In this document: positions 7,181-15,060 of the stretch, piece by piece
Layout of the letters: every line of letters begins with the position of its first letter
Position numbering within the stretch: position 1 is the first letter of the stretch
NCBI GenBank assembly: GCA_020638575.1
Contig: JACKIH010000003.1
Location: forward strand, 2,833,501 to 2,897,500
DNA length: 64,000 nucleotides
Direction of reading: 5' to 3'
DNA from: Rhodospirillaceae bacterium
GTDB lineage: Bacteria > Pseudomonadota > Alphaproteobacteria > DSM-16000 > Inquilinaceae
Translations under genes and position numbers: made by a program
Notes under the pieces: model-generated
What the model saw: only the letters and a program-made list of their open reading frames with translations
Databases searched by the model: none
Told to the model about the DNA's origin: nothing

Positions 7181-8704
7181 TCAGCCGGGTTGGGCCAGTC
7201 GCGCCGTGTCCGCCGCGCCGAGCACCGCCGCCACCGCTGCGATGTCGTCGGCCATCACCCGGTCGGTCACCATCGTCGGCACCGCGTTGCGGATCGCCGC
7301 CATCAACGGCCTGAGCGCCGGCGCCGGGGTGAGGCCGCGCAGGTCCATTGCCTGGGCCGCCAAGAGCGCTTCCACCGCCACCACCTCGCGCGCCAGGGCC
7401 ACCGCCTGAGCGGCCCGGCGGGCGGCCAAGGGGGCCATGGGCACATGGTCTTCGGTGTTGGCACAGGTGGGGACGGACTGGATGGAGGCGGGTACGGCCT
7501 GGCTGCGCAGCTCCGCCACCAGGGATGCCGCCGTGTACTGGGCGATCATGAAGCCGCTGTTCTCCCCCGGCCGTGCCTCGGGGTGGATGAGGAAGGCCGG
7601 CAGCCCGCCATTGTGGTTGGCATCGACCAGGCGGGCGCAGCGGCGTTCGGCGATCACCGCCAGCGAGGTGACGGAAGTGGTCACCCCGTCCAGCACCTGG
7701 GCGGCGGCCTGGCCGTGGAAGTTGCCGGAATTGGAGGTCACCCAGCCCTCGTCCACATCGAACAGCGGATTGTCGTTGGCGGCGTTGATCTCGATGGTCA
7801 GCACCCGTACCGCTTCCGCCAGCCCGTCGCGCACCGCCCCCAGCACCTGCGGGATGCAGCGCAGGCTGAGCGCATCGCGCAGGCGCGAGGGCCGCGGCGG
7901 ACGGACCGACGTGCTGCCGGCCGTCCAGTGGCGCAGCGCTGCGGAGGTGGCGATCTGGCCCGGATGCGGCTTCGCCAACGCCGTGCGCGCATCGAAGGCG
8001 TCGTCCACTGCCCCCACCGCTTCCAGCGTCAGCGCCGCGACGGCTTCCGACAGCCCCACCAGCGCCAGCGCATCGGCCACCGCCAGGCAGCCGATGGCGG
8101 TGGTCTGTTCGGTGCCGTTGATCAGCGCGATGCCGTCGCGCCCCTCCACTGCCGGGCGGTCGATGCCGGCCGCCGCCAGGGCCTCGCCGCCCGGAAGGAT
8201 GCGGCCGCCCAGCTTGGCGCGGCCTTCGCCGATCAGCGGCAGCACCAGGTGGGCCAGCGGCGCCAGGTCGCCGCAAGCCCCCACCGAGCCGCGTTCCGGC
8301 ACCACCGGCAGCAGGTCGGCCGCCAGCATGGCGAGCAGGGCGTCCAGCGTTTGCGGGGCGACACCGGTCATGCCGGTGGCCAGCACGTTGGCGCGCAACA
8401 GCAGCATGGCGCGCACCGCGTCGTCCGCCATGGCGGGGCCGGTGCCGGCGGCGTGGCTGCGCAACAGGTTGTGCTGCTGGGCGCGGTTGGCCTCCGGCGG
8501 CACGGCGGCGCCGTCCAGCGCGCCGAACCCGGTGGTCACGCCGTAGATCGGCGTACCGTCGGCGATCATGCGGCCGAGCAGGGCGTGGCATCGCTCCACC
8601 GCCGCCGCGGCCTCCGGGGTCAGGCGGACGGGCCGGCCGGCCCGCGCCACCGCCACCACGTCGTCCAATCGAAGCGTCCGGCCGGTGAGAAGAAGGGGGT
8701 CCAT
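7181..8704 (-). CDS. hutH: Histidine ammonia-lyase family protein with Ala-Cys-Gly MIO triad
   Basis: The 507-residue protein is an aromatic amino acid lyase closest in motif to histidine ammonia-lyase, which deaminates L-histidine to urocanate. Tyr54 in YGVTTGFG and the NLLRSHAAGTG segment match HAL. The residues that cyclise into the MIO electrophile, normally Ala-Ser-Gly, read Ala143-Cys144-Gly145 (TGC codon at 8275-8273). Other motifs also drift: ANTEDHVP replaces ANQEDHVS, and NGTEQTTA replaces NGTQAST. No hutU, hutI or hutG is nearby. ATG 8704 was chosen because an in-frame extension upstream translates a GC-rich simple repeat. The substrate may therefore not be histidine. Confidence 0.85.
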   Translation of the reverse strand: MDPLLLTGRTLRLDDVVAVARAGRPVRLTPEAAAAVERCHALLGRMIADGTPIYGVTTGFGALDGAAVPPEANRAQQHNLLRSHAAGTGPAMADDAVRAMLLLRANVLATGMTGVAPQTLDALLAMLAADLLPVVPERGSVGACGDLAPLAHLVLPLIGEGRAKLGGRILPGGEALAAAGIDRPAVEGRDGIALINGTEQTTAIGCLAVADALALVGLSEAVAALTLEAVGAVDDAFDARTALAKPHPGQIATSAALRHWTAGSTSVRPPRPSRLRDALSLRCIPQVLGAVRDGLAEAVRVLTIEINAANDNPLFDVDEGWVTSNSGNFHGQAAAQVLDGVTTSVTSLAVIAERRCARLVDANHNGGLPAFLIHPEARPGENSGFMIAQYTAASLVAELRSQAVPASIQSVPTCANTEDHVPMAPLAARRAAQAVALAREVVAVEALLAAQAMDLRGLTPAPALRPLMAAIRNAVPTMVTDRVMADDIAAVAAVLGAADTARLAQPG

Positions 8705-8733
8705 GGCGGCGGGTCCTCCAGGCGCAACGTGAT

Positions 8734-8802
8734 GGGGCAGGGGCAGGGGCAGGCGCAGGGGCAGGGCAGGCGCAGGGGCAGGGCAGGGGCAGGACAGGAC
8801 AG
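8734..8802. repeat. GGGGCA/GGCGCA simple-sequence repeat
   Basis: About 69 bp of imperfect hexamer-like repeats (GGGGCA, GGCGCA, GGGCA, GGACA) lie directly upstream of the hutH-like gene, in its presumed 5' leader. The whole gap 8705-9017 holds this repeat, the promoters of the two divergent genes and the dctP ribosome binding site. No other gene is seen there. The repeat may be length-variable. Confidence 0.85.
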
Positions 8803-9017
8803 AGGCACTAGCGCCGAGGGTGGATGCCGCGGGCCGCGGTGGCAAAATGCGCTTGCGGCAGAGCGCCGCCCGTCGTTCTACTCCCAATGCGCGGCACTTC
8901 CCACCGCTGCGCCATCCGCCCGCACCCGGCAGTCCTCGCCGGGCGGCGGACCGCGGCCAGGGCCGACCACCGGGCCGCCGCCGGTTCGCCAGGCGCCCAT
9001 CTCACAGGAGGTCCCCG

Positions 9018-10127
9018 ATGAACCGACGCAAGTTTCTGACCACCGGCGGTGCCGCCGGGCTGGCCGTCGCCGGCGCCGCGGCATCCAGCTTCCCGGCTCC
9101 GGCGATCGCCCAGGATGTCCGGCACTGGACCATGGTCACGAGCTGGCCGCGCAACCTGCCCGGACCCGGCGTGGCGGCCAACACGCTGGCGGAGCGCATC
9201 ACCGCGCTGTCGGGCGGCCGCATCGAAGTGGAAGTGGCGGCGGCCGGCGAACTGGTGCCGGGCAACGGCGTGTTCGATGCGGTGTCGGAGGGGACGGCGG
9301 AGCTCTATCACTCCGTGCCCGCCTACTGGGGGTCGCGCTCCATCGGCATCCTTCTGTTCGGCTCCCAACCCTATGGGCTGACGGCGCCGGAGCAGTCGGG
9401 CTGGATGAACCACGGTGGCGGCCAGGCGCTCTATGACGAGATGTACGCCCGCTTCGGCCTGAAGCCCTTCCTGTGCGGCAATTCCGGGCCGCAGATGTTC
9501 GGCTGGTTCCGCAACGAGCTGACCTCGCTGGACGACCTGCGCGGCCTGCGCTTCCGCACCACCGGCCTCAATTCGGAGGTGCTGACCCGCCTGGGCGTGG
9601 CGGTGCAGGCCATGGGTGGCGGCGACATGTTCCAGGCGCTGCAGTCCGGTACGCTGGACGCCGGGGAGTTCATCGGTCCGTGGACCGACTCCGCCCTCGG
9701 CTTCTACCAGGTGGCGTCCTATTACTATTGGCCGGGTGCGGGCGAGCCCTCCTCGGCTGAGGAATGCGCCATCAACGCCAACGTCTACGCCGAGTTGCCG
9801 GACGACCTGAAGCAGGCGGTGCGCTACGCCTGCCAGTCGCTCTACGACCAGGTGCTGACGGAATACAACACCAACCATGCCCGCGCCCTGCCGCAGCTCA
9901 TCGCCGATCACGGGGTGCAGCTTCGCCAGGTGCCCGAAGAGATCGAGCTGGCCGTCGGCAACGCCGCCGGCGAGCTGATGAGCGAACTGCGCGAGAACGA
10001 AGACGAGCTGGTGGTGCGCATCGTGGAGAGCTTCCTCGCCTACCGCACCAGCATGGTGAACTACATGCAGTATGCCGACGGCGGTGTGATGAACGCCCGC
10101 CTCCTGGACTACACCTACCCGAGCTGA
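9018..10127 (+). CDS. dctP: TRAP transporter substrate-binding protein (TakP-like)
   Basis: The 369-residue periplasmic binding protein of a tripartite ATP-independent transporter opens with MNRRKFLTTGG. This is a twin-arginine-type signal with cleavage near AIAQD. The segment RFRTTGLNSEVLTRLG carries the conserved Arg that salt-bridges a carboxylate, and AGEFIGPWTD resembles the alpha-keto-acid (TakP) subgroup. The ligand is thus probably a monocarboxylate or keto acid, by inference. ATG 9018 has AGGAGG just upstream. It is the first gene of the P-Q-M operon and is separated from dctQ by a strong hairpin. Confidence 0.93.
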   Translation: MNRRKFLTTGGAAGLAVAGAAASSFPAPAIAQDVRHWTMVTSWPRNLPGPGVAANTLAERITALSGGRIEVEVAAAGELVPGNGVFDAVSEGTAELYHSVPAYWGSRSIGILLFGSQPYGLTAPEQSGWMNHGGGQALYDEMYARFGLKPFLCGNSGPQMFGWFRNELTSLDDLRGLRFRTTGLNSEVLTRLGVAVQAMGGGDMFQALQSGTLDAGEFIGPWTDSALGFYQVASYYYWPGAGEPSSAEECAINANVYAELPDDLKQAVRYACQSLYDQVLTEYNTNHARALPQLIADHGVQLRQVPEEIELAVGNAAGELMSELRENEDELVVRIVESFLAYRTSMVNYMQYADGGVMNARLLDYTYPS

Positions 10128-10135
10128 GCCCGGCC

Positions 10136-10176
10136 GTACGTGCGCGCCGGTCTGCGCCGGGCCGGCACGCACGTAC
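10136..10176 (+). promoter_or_regulatory. Intercistronic hairpin dctP/dctQ
   Basis: Fifteen-base arms (10136-10150 and 10162-10176) pair with one G-T wobble around an 11-base loop, nine bases after the dctP stop. There is no T-run, so this is more likely an mRNA-stabilising or partial-termination element. It would raise the binding protein over the membrane subunits. Confidence 0.7.
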
Positions 10177-10197
10177 ACCCTTCCCCGCCGCCGCGAG

Positions 10198-10758
10198 ATG
10201 CCGATGAGCCGCGACGCCGTATCCGCCGCCGACGCCGAACCCGGCACGCCTGCCCCGGGCGGCACCCTGTGGGCCGACCGGGTGGATGTGCTCAACCGCT
10301 GGGTCGGTCGCACCGTGCGCTGGGCCGTGCTCGGGGTGATGCTGATCCAGTTCGGCGCGGTGGTGATGCGCTACGTCTTCGGCACCAGCGAGATCTTCGT
10401 GCAGGAGAGTATTCTCTATCTGCATGCGTTTTTGTTCATGCTCGGTGCAGGCTATACGCTGCTGCACGACGGGCACGTACGGGTCGACATCTTCTATGGC
10501 GAGGCGAGCCCGCGCGGCCGCGCCTGGGTTGACCTGTTAGGGACGCTTTTTCTCTTGATGCCCACCTGCTTGGCGCTGATCTGGTACACCCTGCCCTCGG
10601 CCATCAACGCCTGGTCGATCCTGGAAGGGCCGATCTCGGTGGGCGGCATTCCGGCGTCCTTCCTGCTGAAGAGCCTGCCGCCGGTGTTCGCGGCCCTCAT
10701 CCTCATCCAGGGCCTGGCCATGGCCCTGCGCGCCGCAGCCGGGCTCGCCCGGCCGTGA
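10198..10758 (+). CDS. dctQ: TRAP transporter small permease (DctQ)
   Basis: The 186-residue small membrane subunit has about four hydrophobic helices (near residues 38-60, 73-95, 113-135 and 155-178), as expected for DctQ. Conserved features include RYVFGTSEIFVQE and DGHVRVDIFY. It pairs with DctM to form the sodium-driven uptake complex served by the upstream binding protein. The gene overlaps dctM by the GTGA tetranucleotide, which implies translational coupling. ATG 10204 is an alternative start. Confidence 0.9.
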   Translation: MPMSRDAVSAADAEPGTPAPGGTLWADRVDVLNRWVGRTVRWAVLGVMLIQFGAVVMRYVFGTSEIFVQESILYLHAFLFMLGAGYTLLHDGHVRVDIFYGEASPRGRAWVDLLGTLFLLMPTCLALIWYTLPSAINAWSILEGPISVGGIPASFLLKSLPPVFAALILIQGLAMALRAAAGLARP

Positions 10759-12323
10759 GCCTGATCGCCGAGAACCTCGACATCCTCATGTTCGCGGCCC
10801 TCGCCGCGGCCATCCTGCTGGGCTACCCGGTGGTGTTCACGCTGGCCGGTCTGGCGGTGGGCTTCGCGCTCCTGGGGGCGGCCACCGGCCAGATGGGCCT
10901 GGATGGCTTGCGCTTCCTCTCCCAGCGGGTGTTTGCCATCCTCACCAACCAGGTGCTGCTGGCGATCCCGCTGTTCGTCACCATGGGGATGCTGCTGGAG
11001 CGTTCGCGCATCGCCGAGGAACTGCTGGAAGATATGGGCCGGCTGTTCGGCGGCCTGCGCGGCGGGCTGGGCGTCTCGGTGACCCTGGTGGGCATGCTGC
11101 TGGCGGCTTCCACCGGCATCGTCGGCGCCACCGTGGTGACGATGGCGCTGATCGCGCTGCCCACCATGATGCGCGCCGGTTACGGCAAGCCGCTGGCGTC
11201 CGGCGTGGTGATCTCCGCCGGCACTCTGGGCCAGATCATCCCGCCATCCACCATGCTGATCATCCTCGCCGACGTGATGTCGTCGGGCTACCAGCAGGCG
11301 CAGTACGAGATGGGCCGGTTCTCGGTGGACACCATCAGCGTCGGCCAGGTGTTCGCCGCGGCCCTGGTGCCGGGGCTGATGCTGGTGGGCCTCTACATCG
11401 CCTTCGTGCTGGTGCTGGCTGCCCTGAAGCCGGAGGCGGCGCCGGCCATGCGCGACTCGGCAGACCCTATCGACCTGAAGCGCACGCTGATGATGTTGAC
11501 GCCGCCGCTGCTGCTGATCGTGGCGGTGCTGGGCTCGATCCTCGGCGGGGTGGCGACGCCGACGGAGGCGGCCAGCGTCGGCGCCGTCGGCGCACTGATG
11601 CTGGCGGCGGCCAGGCAAGGGCCGCTGCGGCGGGCCTGGCCGATCGGGCTGGGCGGGCTGGCGGTGATCGGCCTGCTCGTCCTGTCGGCCAGCTTCGATC
11701 TGCGGGTGGCGCGCCAGGAGATCGCCCCGGACGACCAGATGGCCATCCTGGCGGCCGGCGTGCTGACGCTGGTGCTGGTGGCGGCGATCGGCGTTGCCCT
11801 GGTGCGCGTCGCCCGCGCCGGTATCCTCACCGCCGTGGTGGACGGGACGTTGACCGTCACCTGCATGATCTTCGCCATGCTCATCGGCGCCAGCCTGTTC
11901 AGCCTGGTGTTCCACGAACTCGGCGGGGCGGACCGCGTGGAGGCGTTCCTCGGCACCCTGCCGGGCGGCGAGGCGGCCGCGCTGTTCTTCGTCATGGCGG
12001 TAATCTTTGTGATGGGGTTCTTCCTCGACTTCGTCGAGATCTCCATCATCGTGTTGCCGCTGGTGATCCCGACTTTGCTCATTATGGGAATCGACCCGGT
12101 GTGGCTGGCCGTGATGATTGCCATCAACTTGCAGACCAGCTTCATGACGCCGCCCTTCGGCTTCTCGCTGTTCTACCTGCGCGGTGCCGCCCCCCGAGAG
12201 GTGCGCACGCTGGACATTTACAAAGGCGCGATTCCCTTCGTGCTGCTCAACGTTTGCGGCATAGGTCTGGTGTACCTTTTCCCGATTATCGGGACATGGT
12301 TGCCGGGGGTGCTTTTCCCCTGA
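10755..12323 (+). CDS. dctM: TRAP transporter large permease (DctM)
   Basis: The 522-residue large permease has around twelve hydrophobic segments. It carries the TRAP signature region ASTGIVGATVVTMALIALP and GTLGQIIPPSTMLIILAD, with a second half GFFLDFVEISIIVLPLVIP and SFMTPPFGFSLFYLRG. It forms the transport path for the ligand bound by DctP. The start is a GTG that overlaps the dctQ stop. A central loop of about 60 residues is longer than in minimal DctM proteins but not unusual for the TakM-like branch. Confidence 0.93.
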   Translation: MSLIAENLDILMFAALAAAILLGYPVVFTLAGLAVGFALLGAATGQMGLDGLRFLSQRVFAILTNQVLLAIPLFVTMGMLLERSRIAEELLEDMGRLFGGLRGGLGVSVTLVGMLLAASTGIVGATVVTMALIALPTMMRAGYGKPLASGVVISAGTLGQIIPPSTMLIILADVMSSGYQQAQYEMGRFSVDTISVGQVFAAALVPGLMLVGLYIAFVLVLAALKPEAAPAMRDSADPIDLKRTLMMLTPPLLLIVAVLGSILGGVATPTEAASVGAVGALMLAAARQGPLRRAWPIGLGGLAVIGLLVLSASFDLRVARQEIAPDDQMAILAAGVLTLVLVAAIGVALVRVARAGILTAVVDGTLTVTCMIFAMLIGASLFSLVFHELGGADRVEAFLGTLPGGEAAALFFVMAVIFVMGFFLDFVEISIIVLPLVIPTLLIMGIDPVWLAVMIAINLQTSFMTPPFGFSLFYLRGAAPREVRTLDIYKGAIPFVLLNVCGIGLVYLFPIIGTWLPGVLFP

Positions 12324-12718
12324 GGCGGCGGGTCCGCGGGTGCGCGGGTAGATGGCGGGTCAACGCAACCGGAATTTGCGCGTACGGGCCGAAGACGCCA
12401 CGGGGGCATAATTCCCTCCGTGAGCCGTTATTCCAGGCCAGGCCGCAGAAAACGGCTAGCAAGTACGGCAAAAATCGGGCATGAACTGCAAACTCGGATC
12501 GTTCAGGGTCTACAAGAAGTGGAAATCCGGGTTGATTGCACCGGGATCTGACGGTCGGCGCAGTGACCATTCCTGGGTGGGTACGCTCAGTCCGCCGAGG
12601 GAATTAACGGGATCCGGTCTGCAGGTTTGGAACCGCAAGGTGGCCTGGGGCCGGTCTCACCCCCAAGACGAATCCGATCAAGTCAAGAACGCTGGGACCT
12701 TCAGGAGGAAACCAAATC
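12324..12718. other. Intergenic region before the DUF4212-symporter operon
   Basis: I see no supported gene in this 395-bp gap. Open frames here have unlikely composition and no family resemblance. It should hold the promoter of the symporter operon, and the AGGAGG box before 12719 lies at its end. No clear terminator follows dctM. Confidence 0.5.
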
Positions 12719-12982
12719 ATGAGTGAACCAAGCGAAAACGGAAAGGCCTATTGGCGCGCCAATCTCCGGTTGGTGGTTGGCTGCTTGATCGTGTGGGCGC
12801 TGTGTTCCTTCGGCTTCGGCATCGTGTTGCGCCCCATGCTCAGCGGCGTCGCCATCGGCGGCACGGACCTGGGCTTCTGGTTCGCCCAGCAGGGTTCGAT
12901 GCTGGTCTTCCTGGTGCTGATCTTCTTCTACGCCATCCGCATGAACACGATTGATCGTCACTACAACGTCGACGAGCAGTAA
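12719..12982 (+). CDS. DUF4212 small subunit of sodium/solute symporter
   Basis: The 87-residue protein has two transmembrane helices (about 20-42 and 55-75) and the family pattern YWRANLRLVVGCLIVWAL and WFAQQGSMLVFLVLIF. DUF4212 proteins are encoded immediately before VC_2705-type sodium:solute symporters and are thought to form a two-subunit transporter with them. The 27-bp gap to the symporter and a shared upstream region support that. A strong AGGAGG precedes the ATG. Confidence 0.93.
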   Translation: MSEPSENGKAYWRANLRLVVGCLIVWALCSFGFGIVLRPMLSGVAIGGTDLGFWFAQQGSMLVFLVLIFFYAIRMNTIDRHYNVDEQ

Positions 12983-13009
12983 GGCGGATCAGGGAGGCAC
13001 GGCAGAACA

Positions 13010-14785
13010 ATGGATACACAAACCCTCATTTACATTGTCGTTGGCGCGACCTTCGCGTTGTACATCGGCATCGCGATTTGGTCGCGGGCGGCAACCACCG
13101 GTGAATTCTATGCGGCGGGCCGCGGCGTCCATCCGGTGCTCAACGGCATGGCGACCGGTGCGGACTGGATGTCGGCTGCGTCGTTCATCTCCATGGCCGG
13201 TCTGATCGCGTTCACCGGCTACGACAACTCGACCTTCCTGATGGGCTGGACCGGCGGGTATGTGCTGCTGGCCATGCTGCTGGCCCCGTACCTGCGCAAG
13301 TTCGGCAAGTTCACGGTGCCGGAGTTCATCGGCGAGCGCTTCTATTCCCAGGGTGCCCGCATCGTCGCGGTGCTGTGCCTGATCGTCATGTCGGTGACCT
13401 ACGTCATCGGGCAGATGACCGGCGTCGGCGTGACCTTCGCGCGGTTCCTTCAGGTGGACAGCGTCACCGGCCTGCTGATCGGCGCGGCGGTGGTGTTCGT
13501 CTACGCCGTGTTGGGCGGCATGAAGGGCATCACGTACACCCAGGTCGCCCAGTACGTGGTGCTGATCATCGCCTACTCGATCCCGGCGATCTTCATCTCC
13601 ATCTCGCTCACCGGTAACCCGATCCCGTCGCTGGGCCTGTTCTCCGACCACACCGCGTCGGGCGAGCCGCTGCTCATGCGTCTCGACGAACTCGTCACCG
13701 ATCTTGGGTTCAATGCGTATACCGAGCACTACGCCAACACCTTCAACATGGTGCTGTTCACCCTGTCGCTGATGATCGGTACGGCCGGCCTGCCGCACGT
13801 GATCATCCGCTTCTTCACGGTGCCGCGGGTGGCTGATGCCCGTTGGTCGGCCGGCTGGGCGCTGGTGTTCATCTCGCTGCTCTACCTGACCGCGCCGGCG
13901 GTGGGGGCGATGGCCCGCCTCAACCTGATCGACACCATCCAGGTGGGCGAAGTCGGCTCGCCGGAAGGCAACATCGCCTACGACGATCGCCCGGACTGGA
14001 TGCGCAACTGGGAAGTCACCGGCCTGCTGCAGTTCAACGATCTGAACGAAGACGGCCGCATCCAGTACTACAACTCCAACAACGCCAACTTCACCGCGAC
14101 GGCGGAGTCCTACGGCTGGGCCGGCAACGAGCTCACCGTGAACGCCGACATCCTGGTGCTGGCCAACCCGGAAATCGCCTCCCTGCCCGGTTGGGTGGTG
14201 GCCCTGGTGGCGGCCGGCGGTCTCGCCGCCGCTTTGTCCACGGCGGCCGGTCTGCTGCTGGCGATCGCAAGTGCCTTCAGCCACGACCTGCTGAAGGGTT
14301 GGTTGATGCGTGACCTGTCGGAGGCGGGCGAGCTGATCGCGGCGCGTATCGCCATGGCCGGCGCGGTCTGCCTGGCAGCCTATCTGGGCCTCAACCCGCC
14401 CGGCTTCGCCGCGCAAACCGTGGCCCTGGCCTTCGGTCTGGCGGCGTCCTCGATCTTCCCGGCGTTGATGATGGGGATCTTCTCCAAGCGCATCAACGAC
14501 GTCGGGGCGACCTTGGGCATGCTGGCGGGCCTCGGCTTCACCGTCATCTACATCTTCTGGTACAAGGGCTGGTTCTTCCTGCCCGAGACCAACATGGCGC
14601 CTGACACCGCCGAATACTGGGTCTTCGGCATCTCGCCGCTGTCCATCGGTTCGGTCGGTGCGGCCATCAACTTCATCGTCGCCATCGTGGTGTCGAAGAT
14701 GACCGCGGCTCCGCCGGCGGAGATCCAGGATCTGGTCGAAAGCGTCCGCATCCCGCGGGGTGCCGGAGGTGCCGTCGACCACTGA
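13010..14785 (+). CDS. Sodium:solute symporter, VC_2705/ActP-like subfamily
   Basis: The 591-residue protein belongs to the sodium:solute symporter family, with thirteen or so membrane helices. The family signature lies in AAALSTAAGLLLAIASAFSH, and the early segment WSRAATTGEFYAAGRG is typical of the acetate-permease branch. A hydrophilic insertion of about 85 residues (near 315-400) is characteristic of the VC_2705 subfamily. Likely substrates are acetate, propionate or another short carboxylate, but this is inferred. It works with the DUF4212 protein upstream and is followed by a strong terminator. Confidence 0.93.
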   Translation: MDTQTLIYIVVGATFALYIGIAIWSRAATTGEFYAAGRGVHPVLNGMATGADWMSAASFISMAGLIAFTGYDNSTFLMGWTGGYVLLAMLLAPYLRKFGKFTVPEFIGERFYSQGARIVAVLCLIVMSVTYVIGQMTGVGVTFARFLQVDSVTGLLIGAAVVFVYAVLGGMKGITYTQVAQYVVLIIAYSIPAIFISISLTGNPIPSLGLFSDHTASGEPLLMRLDELVTDLGFNAYTEHYANTFNMVLFTLSLMIGTAGLPHVIIRFFTVPRVADARWSAGWALVFISLLYLTAPAVGAMARLNLIDTIQVGEVGSPEGNIAYDDRPDWMRNWEVTGLLQFNDLNEDGRIQYYNSNNANFTATAESYGWAGNELTVNADILVLANPEIASLPGWVVALVAAGGLAAALSTAAGLLLAIASAFSHDLLKGWLMRDLSEAGELIAARIAMAGAVCLAAYLGLNPPGFAAQTVALAFGLAASSIFPALMMGIFSKRINDVGATLGMLAGLGFTVIYIFWYKGWFFLPETNMAPDTAEYWVFGISPLSIGSVGAAINFIVAIVVSKMTAAPPAEIQDLVESVRIPRGAGGAVDH

Positions 14786-14849
14786 GTGCGTCCTCTCCGG
14801 CGGCGAGGGGCGGTGACCGCCGTTCCCTCCCGCCGGGGACCCCTTGCAG

Positions 14850-14877
14850 CGCCGCCGCGATCTTCGCGGCGGCGTTT
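14850..14877 (+). terminator. Intrinsic terminator after the symporter gene
   Basis: A perfect 11-bp GC stem (14850-14860 with 14864-14874) with a 3-base loop is followed by TTT. It lies 65 bp after the symporter stop and separates it from the next gene. Confidence 0.8.
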
Positions 14878-15060
14878 GCGCGTCCGCCGTTCTCTTGAGC
14901 GAGCCAACATTTACACGCCGACGGCCGCGACAATCGTGGCATAACCTGTCCGCAACCCGGACGGGTCGACCGTCGCCCGGGGGCACCCGGCCGGACGGTG
15001 AGACGGGTGACGCGGATTTTCCGGAGAAGCCGCTGCCAGGCCCCAACCCCAGGGACCCGC

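Noticed and set aside
8705..8887. N-terminal extension of the histidine ammonia-lyase homologue
   Set aside because: The extension translates a simple repeat into Pro/Leu/Ala runs and has no counterpart in the family. ATG 8704 gives the normal start.
12481..12726. An 81-codon frame before the DUF4212 gene
   Set aside because: Composition is unlike a protein, there is no Shine-Dalgarno box, and it ends inside the start of the real gene.
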